Part shown: in pieces, positions 8,127 through 15,595 of the stretch
How the letters are laid out: each line of letters starts with the position of its first letter
Position numbering within the stretch: the first letter of the stretch is position 1
Source: Rikenellaceae bacterium
GTDB lineage: Bacteria > Bacteroidota > Bacteroidia > Bacteroidales > Rikenellaceae
NCBI GenBank assembly: GCA_015059805.1
Contig: SUZO01000023.1
Location: 1-37,441 of the forward strand
DNA length: 37,441 nt
Direction: 5' to 3'
Notes under the pieces: model-generated
What the model saw: the letters and a program-made list of their open reading frames with translations, nothing else
Told to the model about the DNA's origin: nothing
Databases searched by the model: none
Program-made: the position numbers and the translations under genes

Positions 8127-8885
8127 CTATTGCCAGATCTCTTTGCTGCTACGCGGGAGTAGTACAATTTGATTCTGCTTGTCAAAGGGTACATTCTGAT
8201 AGGTTACAATGCCTGTGATTTGAGTTGGCGATTGAGGTGGAATGTTACTGAAACCTGCAGCGTAGTTGTCAATGTAAACGTATGTAAAGTTCTCGTTACT
8301 ATCGCTAAAGCGGAGATATTTGCCATCATAACCCTCTTCGTAGCAGGTGTAGACGTAAGTCATGCTGTTGATTGTCACTAATTTGCCACAAAGCGAGGGT
8401 GTTAGTTCGTCTACTGTGCAGATGAGTGGCTCAACAGGGTAGGTGCTGTTGCTGCAGGTGATGTGTTTGTCTAATAGAACGATACTCTTTATTGGATATG
8501 GCTCGTCACCGTTGTATGTAAGACCGATAGAGAGCTGATTGTCAATAATTGCAGCGGTAAGCTCTGGCATGTATAGAGTTATTCGCGCACCGAGAGGATA
8601 GATAGAGTGTAGGTCATATACGCTAACTAAAATCTTTGCAGTTGCAGTGCCGTCGTCTATGTATATTGCGCCGCTGATATATCCCTCTTTATCACTTGAG
8701 ACTACAGTGCCGCTAATGGTCACTGGTGCGGTAGCGGTAAAGGATAGCGGGGCTGTATTGCACATCTTTTTGAGTTGCGCAATGGTAGCATTTGTTGTTA
8801 AGACCTCAGGTGCAGGCTCTGGTGTAACAGCCTTGTTATAACAACTGACAAAAAGCAGGGTGAGTATGTATATGGCTAACTTCAT
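8127..8885 (-). CDS. DUF5689-like lipoprotein
   Basis: This is a 252-aa exported lipoprotein. The N-terminus is a short hydrophobic signal ending in the lipobox LFVSC, with lipidation predicted at C15. The rest is beta-rich, with the pattern ISGTVVSSDKEGYISGAIYI near 57-76 and SGTV/DDGTA motifs typical of the OB-fold-like DUF5689 domain in Bacteroidota surface proteins. Homologues are often larger or linked to nucleases, while this one appears to be a stand-alone domain. A terminator (8899-8921) separates it from the upstream yajC-TSCPD unit, with its T-run reaching to within 5 bp of the start codon. Its own promoter is not obvious. The function is unknown. Confidence 0.78.
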   Translation of the reverse strand: MKLAIYILTLLFVSCYNKAVTPEPAPEVLTTNATIAQLKKMCNTAPLSFTATAPVTISGTVVSSDKEGYISGAIYIDDGTATAKILVSVYDLHSIYPLGARITLYMPELTAAIIDNQLSIGLTYNGDEPYPIKSIVLLDKHITCSNSTYPVEPLICTVDELTPSLCGKLVTINSMTYVYTCYEEGYDGKYLRFSDSNENFTYVYIDNYAAGFSNIPPQSPTQITGIVTYQNVPFDKQNQIVLLPRSSKEIWQ

Positions 8886-8890
8886 ATACT

Positions 8891-8921
8891 AAAAAATAGG
8901 GCTGCCGAAGTTCAGCAGCCC
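8891..8921 (-). terminator. intrinsic terminator after yajC-TSCPD
   Basis: GGGCTGC (8899-8905) pairs with GCAGCCC (8915-8921) around a 9-nt loop. On the minus strand the stem is followed by TATTTTTT. It lies 13 bp past the TSCPD-protein stop codon. Confidence 0.8.
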
Positions 8922-8934
8922 ATGAATGTGAGTG

Positions 8935-9192
8935 TTACTCGTTGGCAATTTTTCGCAACGCCTTGGCAAGTTGATCAGGACAAGAGGTTCCGCGACCAGC
9001 GCAGTCAATACCCTCTAAGCGAGCTATTGCATCCTCAATCTTCATCCCGGCAACAAGAGACGCTATGCCTTGAGTGTTACCGCTACAGCCACCCACGAAC
9101 TGAACGCGCACAATCCTCTCGCCATCAATCTCGGTAAGGATTGCTTGTGAGCAGGTGCCGTGAGGGTAGTAGATATTACTCTTTGTAGCCAT
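8935..9192 (-). CDS. TSCPD-domain protein (TIGR03905-like)
   Basis: This is an 85-aa small protein. The diagnostic TSCPDQLAKAL motif lies at 69-79, preceded by conserved cysteines in GTCSQ and GGCSGNTQGI. Such cysteine-patterned proteins resemble the C-terminal TSCPD domain of class II (B12-dependent) ribonucleotide reductases and are thought to bind metal or nucleotides; the stand-alone function is not established. Its ATG overlaps the yajC stop by one base (TAATG), implying translational coupling. The intrinsic terminator follows directly. Confidence 0.9.
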   Translation of the reverse strand: MATKSNIYYPHGTCSQAILTEIDGERIVRVQFVGGCSGNTQGIASLVAGMKIEDAIARLEGIDCAGRGTSCPDQLAKALRKIANE

Positions 9193-9515
9193 TATTTCTT
9201 CTCCTCTGGCTGCTGAGTTGATGGATCAGCAACAACCATATTCTTCTCAATGCGAAGAGTAACGTTGCTATCTACCTCAATAAGCAGAGTTGTCTCCTTA
9301 ACCGCCTTAACTACAGCGTGGATACCACCTGCAGTGATAACCTTGTCACCCTTCTTAAGGTTTGCCAAGAACTCCTGCATCTGCTTTCTACGCTTAGACT
9401 CTGGACGCCACATAAAGAGCCACATAATAAGAATCATTCCACCAATCATCAACCAGAATGACCAACCTGCACCCTGTGGCTGCTGTGCAGCTGCTGCCTG
9501 TAACATTGTAAACAT
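9192..9515 (-). CDS. yajC: preprotein translocase accessory subunit YajC
   Basis: This 107-aa protein has one membrane segment (about 19-37, FWLMIGGMILIMWLFM) followed by the family signature RPESKRRKQMQEFLANLKKGDKV and ITAGGIHAVV. YajC associates with SecDF in the inner membrane and assists Sec-dependent export. The length and layout are typical. A promoter-like TAACTTTA with an upstream GTTG lies 33 bp before the start, and the following TSCPD gene overlaps its stop codon. Confidence 0.96.
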   Translation of the reverse strand: MFTMLQAAAAQQPQGAGWSFWLMIGGMILIMWLFMWRPESKRRKQMQEFLANLKKGDKVITAGGIHAVVKAVKETTLLIEVDSNVTLRIEKNMVVADPSTQQPEEKK

Positions 9516-9547
9516 AATCTATTTCAATTTTTTAGTTAAAATTTTCG

Positions 9548-9579
9548 TAAAGTTAGACAATAGTTTTCACACTTACAAC
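9548..9579 (-). promoter_or_regulatory. probable promoter of yajC
   Basis: The minus-strand TAACTTTA (9548-9555) differs from TAnnTTTG only in the last base. GTTG (9576-9579) lies 20 bp upstream. Confidence 0.45.
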
Positions 9580-9590
9580 TTTTGTCCCAA

Positions 9591-10529
9591 TTATAACAGA
9601 CCTTTGCCTGTTTTGAATATCCAACCCTCCTCTACGCCGCGAGTTACAATCTTGTCAAGCACGCCGTTAATGAAGGTGCTACTTGCAGGGGTAGAGTAGT
9701 ACTTAGCAATGTCAATGTACTCATTCATCGTAACCTTGACAGGAATTGATGCAAAGTTCTTAGCCTCGGCAATAGCAACGGCAAGAATAACATTATCCAT
9801 AAGAGCTAAGCGCTCAATATCCCAGTTATTTGTGTGGTTGTCAATAAGGTCACGGTAGTCGTTAAAGTGGATAATTGACTCGCGCAATAGACGCTTAGCA
9901 AAATCCAAATCCTCATCGCTCTTGAACTTAGGCAATAGCTTAATCTGCTCATGACTCTCGCGCATAGAGGTCATAGTGCGTGCCGCCATAGTAAGAACAT
10001 AACCCAAATCGTCTACCCAGTAGATAGACTGACCCTCAAGCACATCCTCCAGCTGCTCATTCATCTCTAAAATGTTGAGGAAGATGTTGGCTGCAAGCTC
10101 CGCATCCTCCTTAAATGAGCGTGAGCTGTTGCTCATATAGCTCTTAAAGAATGGCTGCTCGGTAAGGGTGTTGTAGATATTCTTTATAAGGTCTGAGTTC
10201 TCGCGCCAAGAGAGGCTCTTCTTTGAGCAGTAGTCAGCAATAGCATCACAAGAGGCTATACGCTCAATGGCACGATTCTCAACAAATTTGCGATTAGGAT
10301 TCAAATCTTCATAAGTTGGGAGCATCTTGTTACGAGCAATCTCCTGACGAGCCTCAGCATAGTGCGCCAACTCTGGCAACAGGCTCAAGAGGTGAAAATA
10401 GAGGTCATAAGCCTTATCAATAGAGATGATAAGGTTTTTCTCTGTTTGAGGAATATTGTCAGACTCAGTCTGCAGGTGTGCATATATTGCCTTAACAACT
10501 TTTACTCGCAATAATCTTCTACTTAACAT
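9591..10529 (-). CDS. nusB: transcription antitermination protein NusB (long Bacteroidota form)
   Basis: At 312 aa this is twice the length of E. coli NusB. The N-terminus MLSRRLLRVKVVKAIYAH matches the RNA-binding helix of NusB, and the C-terminal 120 residues carry the conserved block with LLRESIIHFNDYRDLID, RLALMDNVILAVAIAEA and the ending FINGVLDKIV. A roughly 130-residue middle section is inserted, as is normal in Bacteroidota. NusB binds boxA with NusE (S10) and promotes rRNA antitermination. It is driven by its own very good promoter (10567-10597). The product is clear, and the role of the insert is unknown. Confidence 0.94.
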   Translation of the reverse strand: MLSRRLLRVKVVKAIYAHLQTESDNIPQTEKNLIISIDKAYDLYFHLLSLLPELAHYAEARQEIARNKMLPTYEDLNPNRKFVENRAIERIASCDAIADYCSKKSLSWRENSDLIKNIYNTLTEQPFFKSYMSNSSRSFKEDAELAANIFLNILEMNEQLEDVLEGQSIYWVDDLGYVLTMAARTMTSMRESHEQIKLLPKFKSDEDLDFAKRLLRESIIHFNDYRDLIDNHTNNWDIERLALMDNVILAVAIAEAKNFASIPVKVTMNEYIDIAKYYSTPASSTFINGVLDKIVTRGVEEGWIFKTGKGLL

Positions 10530-10566
10530 AAGAACGGGTTTTCTTGTCTGTGTTTCAAATATGGCG

Positions 10567-10597
10567 CAAAGGTAACAAAAAGTTGTGTAACAGCAAA
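10567..10597 (-). promoter_or_regulatory. strong consensus promoter of nusB
   Basis: On the minus strand TTTG (10594-10597), a 19-bp spacer and TACCTTTG (10567-10574) match the Bacteroidota sigma-ABfr consensus exactly. The predicted leader is about 33 nt. Confidence 0.8.
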
Positions 10598-10604
10598 TGT
10601 TTTT

Positions 10605-11690
10605 CTATTTGAAAGCCCTCCAAAGTGTGATATTTTTCTGCTCTTTGACCTCTTTTTCAATCGCAGGATTGATATTTGGGAAGAATTTAACCCCACAACG
10701 ACTCTCAACTTCGGCAATAGAGACCACCGCCTTTGACGGCTCAACATTCCCCTTGGAGCTGTTTTCGTAGAGGAAACCTATCGCCATAAGCTCATCTGCA
10801 TCTGTAATTTCGGCGATACTCTTGCCACTTTCTCCACTTTTTGTACGAAGCAGGAGCTTGTAACAGTGTGATGGGCGAGTGATGTGCCTACCTCGGCTTA
10901 CAAAGGTGGTTGAGTTTTCAAAGAGCGTGCCGACAACGACATAGAGCGTATCAGAGCAGATACTTGCACGTGTGCAATCCTCCAATTTTGCCCAATTCTG
11001 CTGATTTAGACGAGCATTTTGTGGGAAGATGTTTGTTGCGTAGAAGGTCTGCGCATTTGTCATCCAAGAGTTGTAACGCGAGGCAGAAGGGAGCATGTGC
11101 CCTCGGTCTAACTGGCGATTCTCGCCATCATTAAAACCGCCAGCCTTGACATTTGGCTGCAGGTGTTGCGGAATCTGAGGCTCGGTGTACTCATATCGTA
11201 TAATGTCGTAACCGCCCTCCCCATAGGCGGTAACTGCATCGTCGTATGCCCAAGCATCTGTGCGGTCAATTTTGGGCGTTGTGTAGATCTTATGCAGCGG
11301 ATATGCAACCCATAGAGAAACCATTTTACTCTTGTCGTAGCAGATAGAGTAGTTACGTATGCGACTGCCGTCTGATAGGGTGGTGAAGTAGGTTTTGTGT
11401 ACTAAATTCTCCCCACTTACAATCTGAGGAAGCTCAGCCCATGCACTACAAAGCTGATTGTCGTAGTGCTTGATAAGTGGACTGCCTGGAATAACAACCG
11501 GAGCCTTGTGGTCGGGGGTAGACTTGTCGTTCTGACTACCTCTTTTTTTATTGTTGTCATTGTGTTTTGTAACCAGCTCCTTAGCTTTATAATTTACCCA
11601 CTGCTCCAAATCAATATATGGGTCAAGGGCGTAGATAATACCTACAGTAACCACTGTAAGTGTTGCAATTATTGATATTACTCGTTTCAT
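10605..11690 (-). CDS. secreted DNA/RNA non-specific endonuclease (NUC family)
   Basis: This 361-aa protein of the beta-beta-alpha-metal nuclease family (NucA/Serratia type) degrades DNA and RNA. The catalytic DRGHMLPSA motif lies at residues 195-203 with the general-base His at 198, followed by NIFPQNARLNQQNWAKLE, which supplies the metal-binding Asn. One hydrophobic N-terminal segment (MKRVISIIATLTVVTVGIIY) is a signal peptide or anchor, placing the enzyme in the periplasm or outside. A longer frame begins at 11714, but that start lies inside the -7 box at 11712-11719, so ATG 11690 is chosen. It is divergent from the rRNA methyltransferase. A nutritional role or DNA uptake is possible. Confidence 0.92.
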   Translation of the reverse strand: MKRVISIIATLTVVTVGIIYALDPYIDLEQWVNYKAKELVTKHNDNNKKRGSQNDKSTPDHKAPVVIPGSPLIKHYDNQLCSAWAELPQIVSGENLVHKTYFTTLSDGSRIRNYSICYDKSKMVSLWVAYPLHKIYTTPKIDRTDAWAYDDAVTAYGEGGYDIIRYEYTEPQIPQHLQPNVKAGGFNDGENRQLDRGHMLPSASRYNSWMTNAQTFYATNIFPQNARLNQQNWAKLEDCTRASICSDTLYVVVGTLFENSTTFVSRGRHITRPSHCYKLLLRTKSGESGKSIAEITDADELMAIGFLYENSSKGNVEPSKAVVSIAEVESRCGVKFFPNINPAIEKEVKEQKNITLWRAFK

Positions 11691-11711
11691 AGTTACTATT
11701 TTGTTGTTAAG

Positions 11712-11743
11712 CAAAGGTATAAAAATTTTTTAATCACGACAAA
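11712..11743 (-). promoter_or_regulatory. promoter of the nuclease gene
   Basis: The minus strand has TTTG (11740-11743), a 20-bp spacer and TACCTTTG (11712-11719). The predicted transcript begins about 17 nt before ATG 11690, which decides the start codon. Confidence 0.75.
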
Positions 11744-11757
11744 AAATAGTACCTTTG
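11727..11757 (+). promoter_or_regulatory. promoter of the rRNA methyltransferase gene
   Basis: TTTT (11727-11730), a 19-bp spacer and TACCTTTG (11750-11757) are followed by ATG at 11782. It overlaps the divergent nuclease promoter. Confidence 0.7.
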
Positions 11758-11781
11758 TCGCATCAATAAATTTATTGAACT

Positions 11782-12975
11782 ATGGCTATCCCAAAGATAT
11801 TTTTACGTCGCGGAAAGGAGGAGTCTTTGCAACGACGACATCCGTGGATTTTTTCTGGTGCTATATATAGCATTGATTCTGAGAGCGAGCTTGTTGAGGG
11901 TCAGATTGTAGACCTCTACTCATCAAAGGGTGATTTTCTTGCGCGTGGACACTATCAGATTGGCTCTATTGCTGTACGTGTGCTTACCTTTGAGCAGCAG
12001 GATATAGATGATAAGTGGTGGACTGAGCGCATTGCCAGTGCATACGATGTTCGCCGTACCCTTGCCCTTACAGAGTCAGAGCATACAACCTGCTACCGCC
12101 TTGTGCATGGCGAGGGCGATAACCTCCCAGGACTTGTTGTGGATATTTACGGCACTGTTGCTGTTGTTCAGTGCCACTCTGTGGGTATGTATCGCTCGCG
12201 CGAGAGTATCGCCAAGGCTATAGTCGCTGTTTTTGGCAGCAAGATTACCGCTATATATGATAAGAGTGCGCAGACTGTGCCATATAAGGCAAACCTTAAT
12301 CCTGTAGATGGATATCTCTATGGCTCGGCAGAGAAGGATAATGTGGTGCTTGAGAATGGCAATAAGTTCCTTGTAAACTGGGAGGAGGGTCAGAAGACTG
12401 GCTTCTTTATTGACCAGCGCTTTAACCGCGAGCTTGTTAAGCGTTATGCCGCAGGTAGAACGGTGCTAAATACGTTCTGCTATACTGGTGGATTCTCGGT
12501 ATATGCTCTTGCAGGTGGCGCAAAAGAGGTATGCTCTATAGATGCTTCGGAGAGGGCTATTCGCCTTGTTGATGAGAATATAAAACTCAATTTTGGCGAC
12601 AATGCACCGCATAGTTCACTTGCTTGCGATGCGGTGGAGTATCTGAAGAATATTGGCGATAAGTATGATATGATAATCCTTGACCCACCTGCTTTTGCCA
12701 AGCACCATAAGGTGCTCGGAAATGCTATGCAGGGATATAAGCGACTCAATGCCAGAGCACTGTCGCAGATTAAGAGTGGCGGAATACTCTTTACCTTCTC
12801 CTGCTCGCAGGCTGTATCTAAGGAACTTTTCCGCACAACGGTCTTTACCGCCGCAGCTATAGCAGGTCGCAAGGTGCGCATTCTGCATCAGCTCACTCAG
12901 CCTACAGACCACCCAATTAACATCTACCACCCAGAGGGAGAGTATCTTAAGGGATTGGTTCTCTATGTTGAGTAA
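11782..12975 (+). CDS. class I SAM-dependent rRNA methyltransferase, RlmI/YccW-like
   Basis: This 397-aa protein has an N-terminal PUA-type RNA-binding domain (about 1-75, beginning with KIFLRRGKEESLQRRHPWIF). It is followed by the EEHD-like linker with LVHGEGDNLPGLVVDIYG (about 110-127) and a Rossmann methyltransferase domain. Motif I reads VLNTFCYTGGFSVYALAGGA and motif IV reads DMIILDPPAFAK, with the NPPY-like DPPAF of m5C methyltransferases. It most resembles RlmI, which makes m5C1962 in 23S rRNA. The exact target is inferred. It is followed 17 bp later by a HAD phosphatase in the same direction. Confidence 0.93.
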   Translation: MAIPKIFLRRGKEESLQRRHPWIFSGAIYSIDSESELVEGQIVDLYSSKGDFLARGHYQIGSIAVRVLTFEQQDIDDKWWTERIASAYDVRRTLALTESEHTTCYRLVHGEGDNLPGLVVDIYGTVAVVQCHSVGMYRSRESIAKAIVAVFGSKITAIYDKSAQTVPYKANLNPVDGYLYGSAEKDNVVLENGNKFLVNWEEGQKTGFFIDQRFNRELVKRYAAGRTVLNTFCYTGGFSVYALAGGAKEVCSIDASERAIRLVDENIKLNFGDNAPHSSLACDAVEYLKNIGDKYDMIILDPPAFAKHHKVLGNAMQGYKRLNARALSQIKSGGILFTFSCSQAVSKELFRTTVFTAAAIAGRKVRILHQLTQPTDHPINIYHPEGEYLKGLVLYVE

Positions 12976-12992
12976 GAAGTTGTCTTTATAGT

Positions 12993-13583
12993 ATGAAAAA
13001 TATCGTTTTTGACCTTGCAGGAGTAGTCTTTGCGCGTAACGAAGCTCGTTGCCCGCAGGAGCTGATGGACTACTTCTACTTTATAAATTCTGGAAATCCT
13101 ATGCCCGATTTCTGGAACGACTACGACCGCGGTACTCGCAGCTTTGATAATGTCGCCGACCATTTGGCTCACTTTAGAGGCTCTGATATTCAGACCGCCA
13201 GCCATATGATGGCTACAGCAATCACATATCAGGAACAGGTGGCGGCAACAGCTACTCTTATTGCCGAATTAAAGAGCGCGGGCTATAGTTTGTTCGTGCT
13301 GTCAAATATGTCAAAGGAGTATATTGAATACCTGCGCAAAATGCCTGTTTATCAATACTTTGATGGAGATATTATCTCATGCGAAGTGGGGCTTATTAAG
13401 CCTGAGCGTGAGATTTACTCTCTGCTCCTTGAACGCTTTAACCTTGACCCAGCGCAGACAATGTTTATAGACGACCGCAAGGAGAATGTTCTTGCTGCTG
13501 CCGAGTTGGGAATTACCCCGTTCCACTTTGACCGCAAAAATCCCGAACAGAGTTGCGAGCAGATTAGAGAGTTGCTAAAATAA
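12993..13583 (+). CDS. HAD-superfamily phosphatase (YihX-like, subfamily IA)
   Basis: This is a 196-aa phosphatase. Motif I is FDLAGVV (nucleophile D7), motif II is VLSNMS, the motif III lysine is in GLIKPEREIY, and motif IV is FIDDRKENV. The cap is a short helical insert after motif I. As in YihX, the second aspartate of the DxD motif is not present. YihX dephosphorylates alpha-glucose-1-phosphate, but the substrate here is unknown. It is cotranscribed with the methyltransferase 17 bp upstream and closed by a bidirectional terminator. Confidence 0.92.
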   Translation: MKNIVFDLAGVVFARNEARCPQELMDYFYFINSGNPMPDFWNDYDRGTRSFDNVADHLAHFRGSDIQTASHMMATAITYQEQVAATATLIAELKSAGYSLFVLSNMSKEYIEYLRKMPVYQYFDGDIISCEVGLIKPEREIYSLLLERFNLDPAQTMFIDDRKENVLAAAELGITPFHFDRKNPEQSCEQIRELLK

Positions 13584-13612
13584 CAATCATCCCGAATTTT
13601 GGGATGATTGTT
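13582..13612. terminator. bidirectional terminator between convergent genes
   Basis: A twelve-bp perfect stem (13582-13593 with 13601-13612) surrounds a 7-nt loop. It sits on the HAD stop codon and 4 bp before the end of the opposing gene, with T-rich sequence following on both strands. Confidence 0.85.
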
Positions 13613-13615
13613 ATT

Positions 13616-14551
13616 TTATGCAGCAACACATACTGCTACAATAGCAGCTGTTGAACCTGCGATTAAAACCATGCAAGTTAAGCAAGCAGCAATAGGTATT
13701 CCAACATTTCTACCAGATATAAATTTGATGCAATCCATCTCTTTGGCAAGGTATGGGGCGCAATATGGTAAATATGCGTTAGCAGCTCTTTTATTATTTC
13801 GTGCACCTTTTTTGCTATCTATTACTACATCACTAATGTAATGTGATACTGTGATTAGACTGCTATCTGTAAATTGCTCATTTGTAGAGTAGGTTATTGC
13901 AGCTTTGGCTACAAGTGGTGATGTTTCTGGAAGATAGTGACATGAATCTCCCTTTTTGAATCTCTCGTATTTTCCAGTAGTTTTATTGACGAAATAGCCG
14001 TGTTGCCCAGCTGACATATCTCCAAATGAAGGCTTTTCGCCTGCATACATAATACTTTTGTCAAATTTGTAACGTAGACTGCCTATACTGTATAATACCT
14101 CGGTAGATAATGGCGCGATAGCTAATATTCTTTGTTCATATGTAGTAGTAGCGTTTTGCACAGAAGTGCTACCTCCTACATTTATTGCACCGAGTCCAGC
14201 CGCAAGTGGACCGCCAATGCCTAGACCTCTTGCTATTCCGCCTAAGTTTATCGAATGTCCTTTTGAGTCAGTTACACCAGTTGTCGTAACTGTATTTGAG
14301 AATAGAGAAATTGGCGTTCCATTAAGGTAGATAAAGCTATTTGCTTTGTCTATGTATATGATTTTTTGAGTTTTGTTTATTATGCCTATATGTATCTGAC
14401 CGTTAGCGTATGTTCCTACAAGCTGTACATTTTCATCTTCATAGAAGTTGCTTTTGTCATTAGCAAAGAAGCAGTAAACTCCTACACTTTTTGCAGTAGC
14501 GGATAGTGCCATTGCTACAACGAAGATTGTTGCAAAAATAAATCTCTTCAT
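13616..14551 (-). CDS. secreted protein of unknown function
   Basis: This is a 311-aa protein I do not recognise. The N-terminus is a clear signal peptide (MKRFIFATIFVVAMALSATA, cleavage near residue 20). The mature part has a beta-rich section (about 25-85, with NLYLNGT-like turns) and a Gly/Ala-rich stretch GLGIGGPLAAGLGAINVGGS at about 111-130. A terminal hydrophobic segment (about 288-311, GSTAAIVAVCVAA) could anchor it. Repeated 'YFVNKTTGKYERFKKGDS' and 'LSTEVLYSIGSL' phrases suggest a protein that processes or stores numeric settings, but nothing supports a function. The gene follows the 6S-like RNA, whose terminator should shield it. No separate promoter is obvious. Confidence 0.75.
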   Translation of the reverse strand: MKRFIFATIFVVAMALSATAKSVGVYCFFANDKSNFYEDENVQLVGTYANGQIHIGIINKTQKIIYIDKANSFIYLNGTPISLFSNTVTTTGVTDSKGHSINLGGIARGLGIGGPLAAGLGAINVGGSTSVQNATTTYEQRILAIAPLSTEVLYSIGSLRYKFDKSIMYAGEKPSFGDMSAGQHGYFVNKTTGKYERFKKGDSCHYLPETSPLVAKAAITYSTNEQFTDSSLITVSHYISDVVIDSKKGARNNKRAANAYLPYCAPYLAKEMDCIKFISGRNVGIPIAACLTCMVLIAGSTAAIVAVCVAA

Positions 14552-14599
14552 AATATAATTTGTTTGTCACCACGTGGCTCCTATGTGGCAGTAGTAAAA

Positions 14600-14809
14600 A
14601 TAAAGAAAGCGTGGAGCCGAAAACTTATTACACTAAGACAGGTTGTAGGAGACCTTGAAGATATAATAAGCAACAGCCTCACGCCAATACCAATAGGTAC
14701 GACGCAAGAATTATGTCAGCTTATCTCTCTTCGTCTGAACTTCCTACATTCGTCTTAGGAGAATAAACTTACACTTTCCGTGTTAGTATGTTACAATCCG
14801 CAGATTGTA
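14600..14809 (-). ncRNA. rod-shaped structured RNA, probable 6S RNA
   Basis: A perfect promoter (14813-14843) predicts a transcript starting near 14808 on the minus strand. It folds into one long interrupted hairpin. Pairs from outside in, in plus coordinates, are 14771-14778 with 14605-14612, 14762-14767 with 14624-14629, 14752-14758 with 14633-14639, 14742-14748 with 14644-14650, 14728-14732 with 14657-14661, 14719-14724 with 14666-14671, and 14696-14700 with 14687-14691 around a 4-nt loop. A small 5' hairpin lies at 14793-14808. A U-rich tract follows the closing stem (about 14591-14604) and would terminate it. The length near 200 nt, the rod shape with internal bubbles, and the independent promoter and terminator all fit 6S RNA, the RNA polymerase mimic. 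No open frame explains the region. The family name is inferred from shape, not from a sequence match. Confidence 0.62.
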
Positions 14810-14812
14810 TTG

Positions 14813-14843
14813 CAAAGATAGCAAAAGTTTTTGATAATGCAAA
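14813..14843 (-). promoter_or_regulatory. consensus promoter of the 6S-like RNA
   Basis: The minus strand has TTTG (14840-14843), exactly 19 bp, then TATCTTTG (14813-14820). It lies directly after the terminator of the glyA-DUF2461 unit and 260 bp from the next start codon. Confidence 0.8.
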
Positions 14844-14876
14844 AAAGTAAAGCCCAACTCTTTTCGGTCGGGCTTT
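14841..14876 (-). terminator. intrinsic terminator after glyA-DUF2461
   Basis: AAAGCCCAAC (14849-14858) and GTCGGGCTTT (14867-14876) pair with one mismatch around an 8-nt loop. On the minus strand ACTTTTTT follows. Confidence 0.75.
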
Positions 14877-14895
14877 GTATGGTAAATGCCAATGG

Positions 14896-14923
14896 CTAAT
14901 AGCTAATAGCTAATAGTCAATAG
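14896..14923. repeat. short tandem repeat, 7-bp unit CTAATAG
   Basis: Three exact copies of CTAATAG (14896-14902, 14903-14909, 14910-14916) are followed by a variant TCAATAG (14917-14923). It lies just past the DUF2461 stop codon. The unit reads as stop codons in several frames on both strands. Confidence 0.8.
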
Positions 14924-14929
14924 CCAAAA

Positions 14930-15595
14930 CTACATCATCTCCTCGTAGGCATAATTTATTGCGCGGTTGAGAATTTCAACGAGGGGATAGGTGGACTTTA
15001 GGTCGTGAAGCACCGACTCCAGAAGTGCATTGTCGTCTGCAAGCAGAGCTGTGTCTAACGGCTTCTCAATACCGAAATCCTTTAGGCGGAGCAGCTCGTC
15101 GTGCTTGTGTCCCGTAGGAAAATCCTTTGGCGTGCGCTTGAGACTATTACCTTTGTAGAGTGTAAAGCCGTTGCTCGCCTCAATAGCTGCAAGCATGCTA
15201 TCTCCATTATCAAGAATCTCCTCGCGGATACTCTTCAGCACAACTGGCTCTGGACAGTGTGAGCCAGCGTAGATAAAGCATCCAGTTGGCTCAAAGTGGA
15301 CATAGTAGCCCGCATATCCAGCCTTCTTGCCGTGTGGAGCGACATATACGCCCGACCAAGTTTTGTACGGACTCTTGTCGTGGCTAAAGCGAATGTCGCG
15401 GTAGATGCGGTATGTGCAGTCAGCAACGGTGAGTCCTGCAACAGAGGGGTCAAAGGCGGCGATGCCGTTTATTAGCTTCGCCGCAAACTCCTTTAACCGT
15501 CTGTCACAAGCCTTGTACTGCTCCTTGTGAGCCGTAAACCACTCGCGGTTGTTATTCTCGCTCAGCTGAGCGAGAAAATTGAGATACTCTACCAT
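14930..15595 (-). CDS. DUF2461 domain protein (TIGR02453-like)
   Basis: This is a 221-aa soluble protein. The diagnostic start [21 protein letters not shown] (about 7-27) is followed by [39 protein letters not shown] and [11 protein letters not shown]. The family is widespread and of unknown biochemical role. The length is typical. The start overlaps the last codons of glyA by 7 bp, so both are one transcription unit closed by the terminator at 14849-14876. Confidence 0.9.
   Translation of the reverse strand: MVEYLNFLAQLSENNNREWFTAHKEQYKACDRRLKEFAAKLINGIAAFDPSVAGLTVADCTYRIYRDIRFSHDKSPYKTWSGVYVAPHGKKAGYAGYYVHFEPTGCFIYAGSHCPEPVVLKSIREEILDNGDSMLAAIEASNGFTLYKGNSLKRTPKDFPTGHKHDELLRLKDFGIEKPLDTALLADDNALLESVLHDLKSTYPLVEILNRAINYAYEEMM

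Noticed and set aside
14896..14923. CRISPR array
   Set aside because: The units are only 7 bp and contiguous, without spacers, and no cas genes are present.
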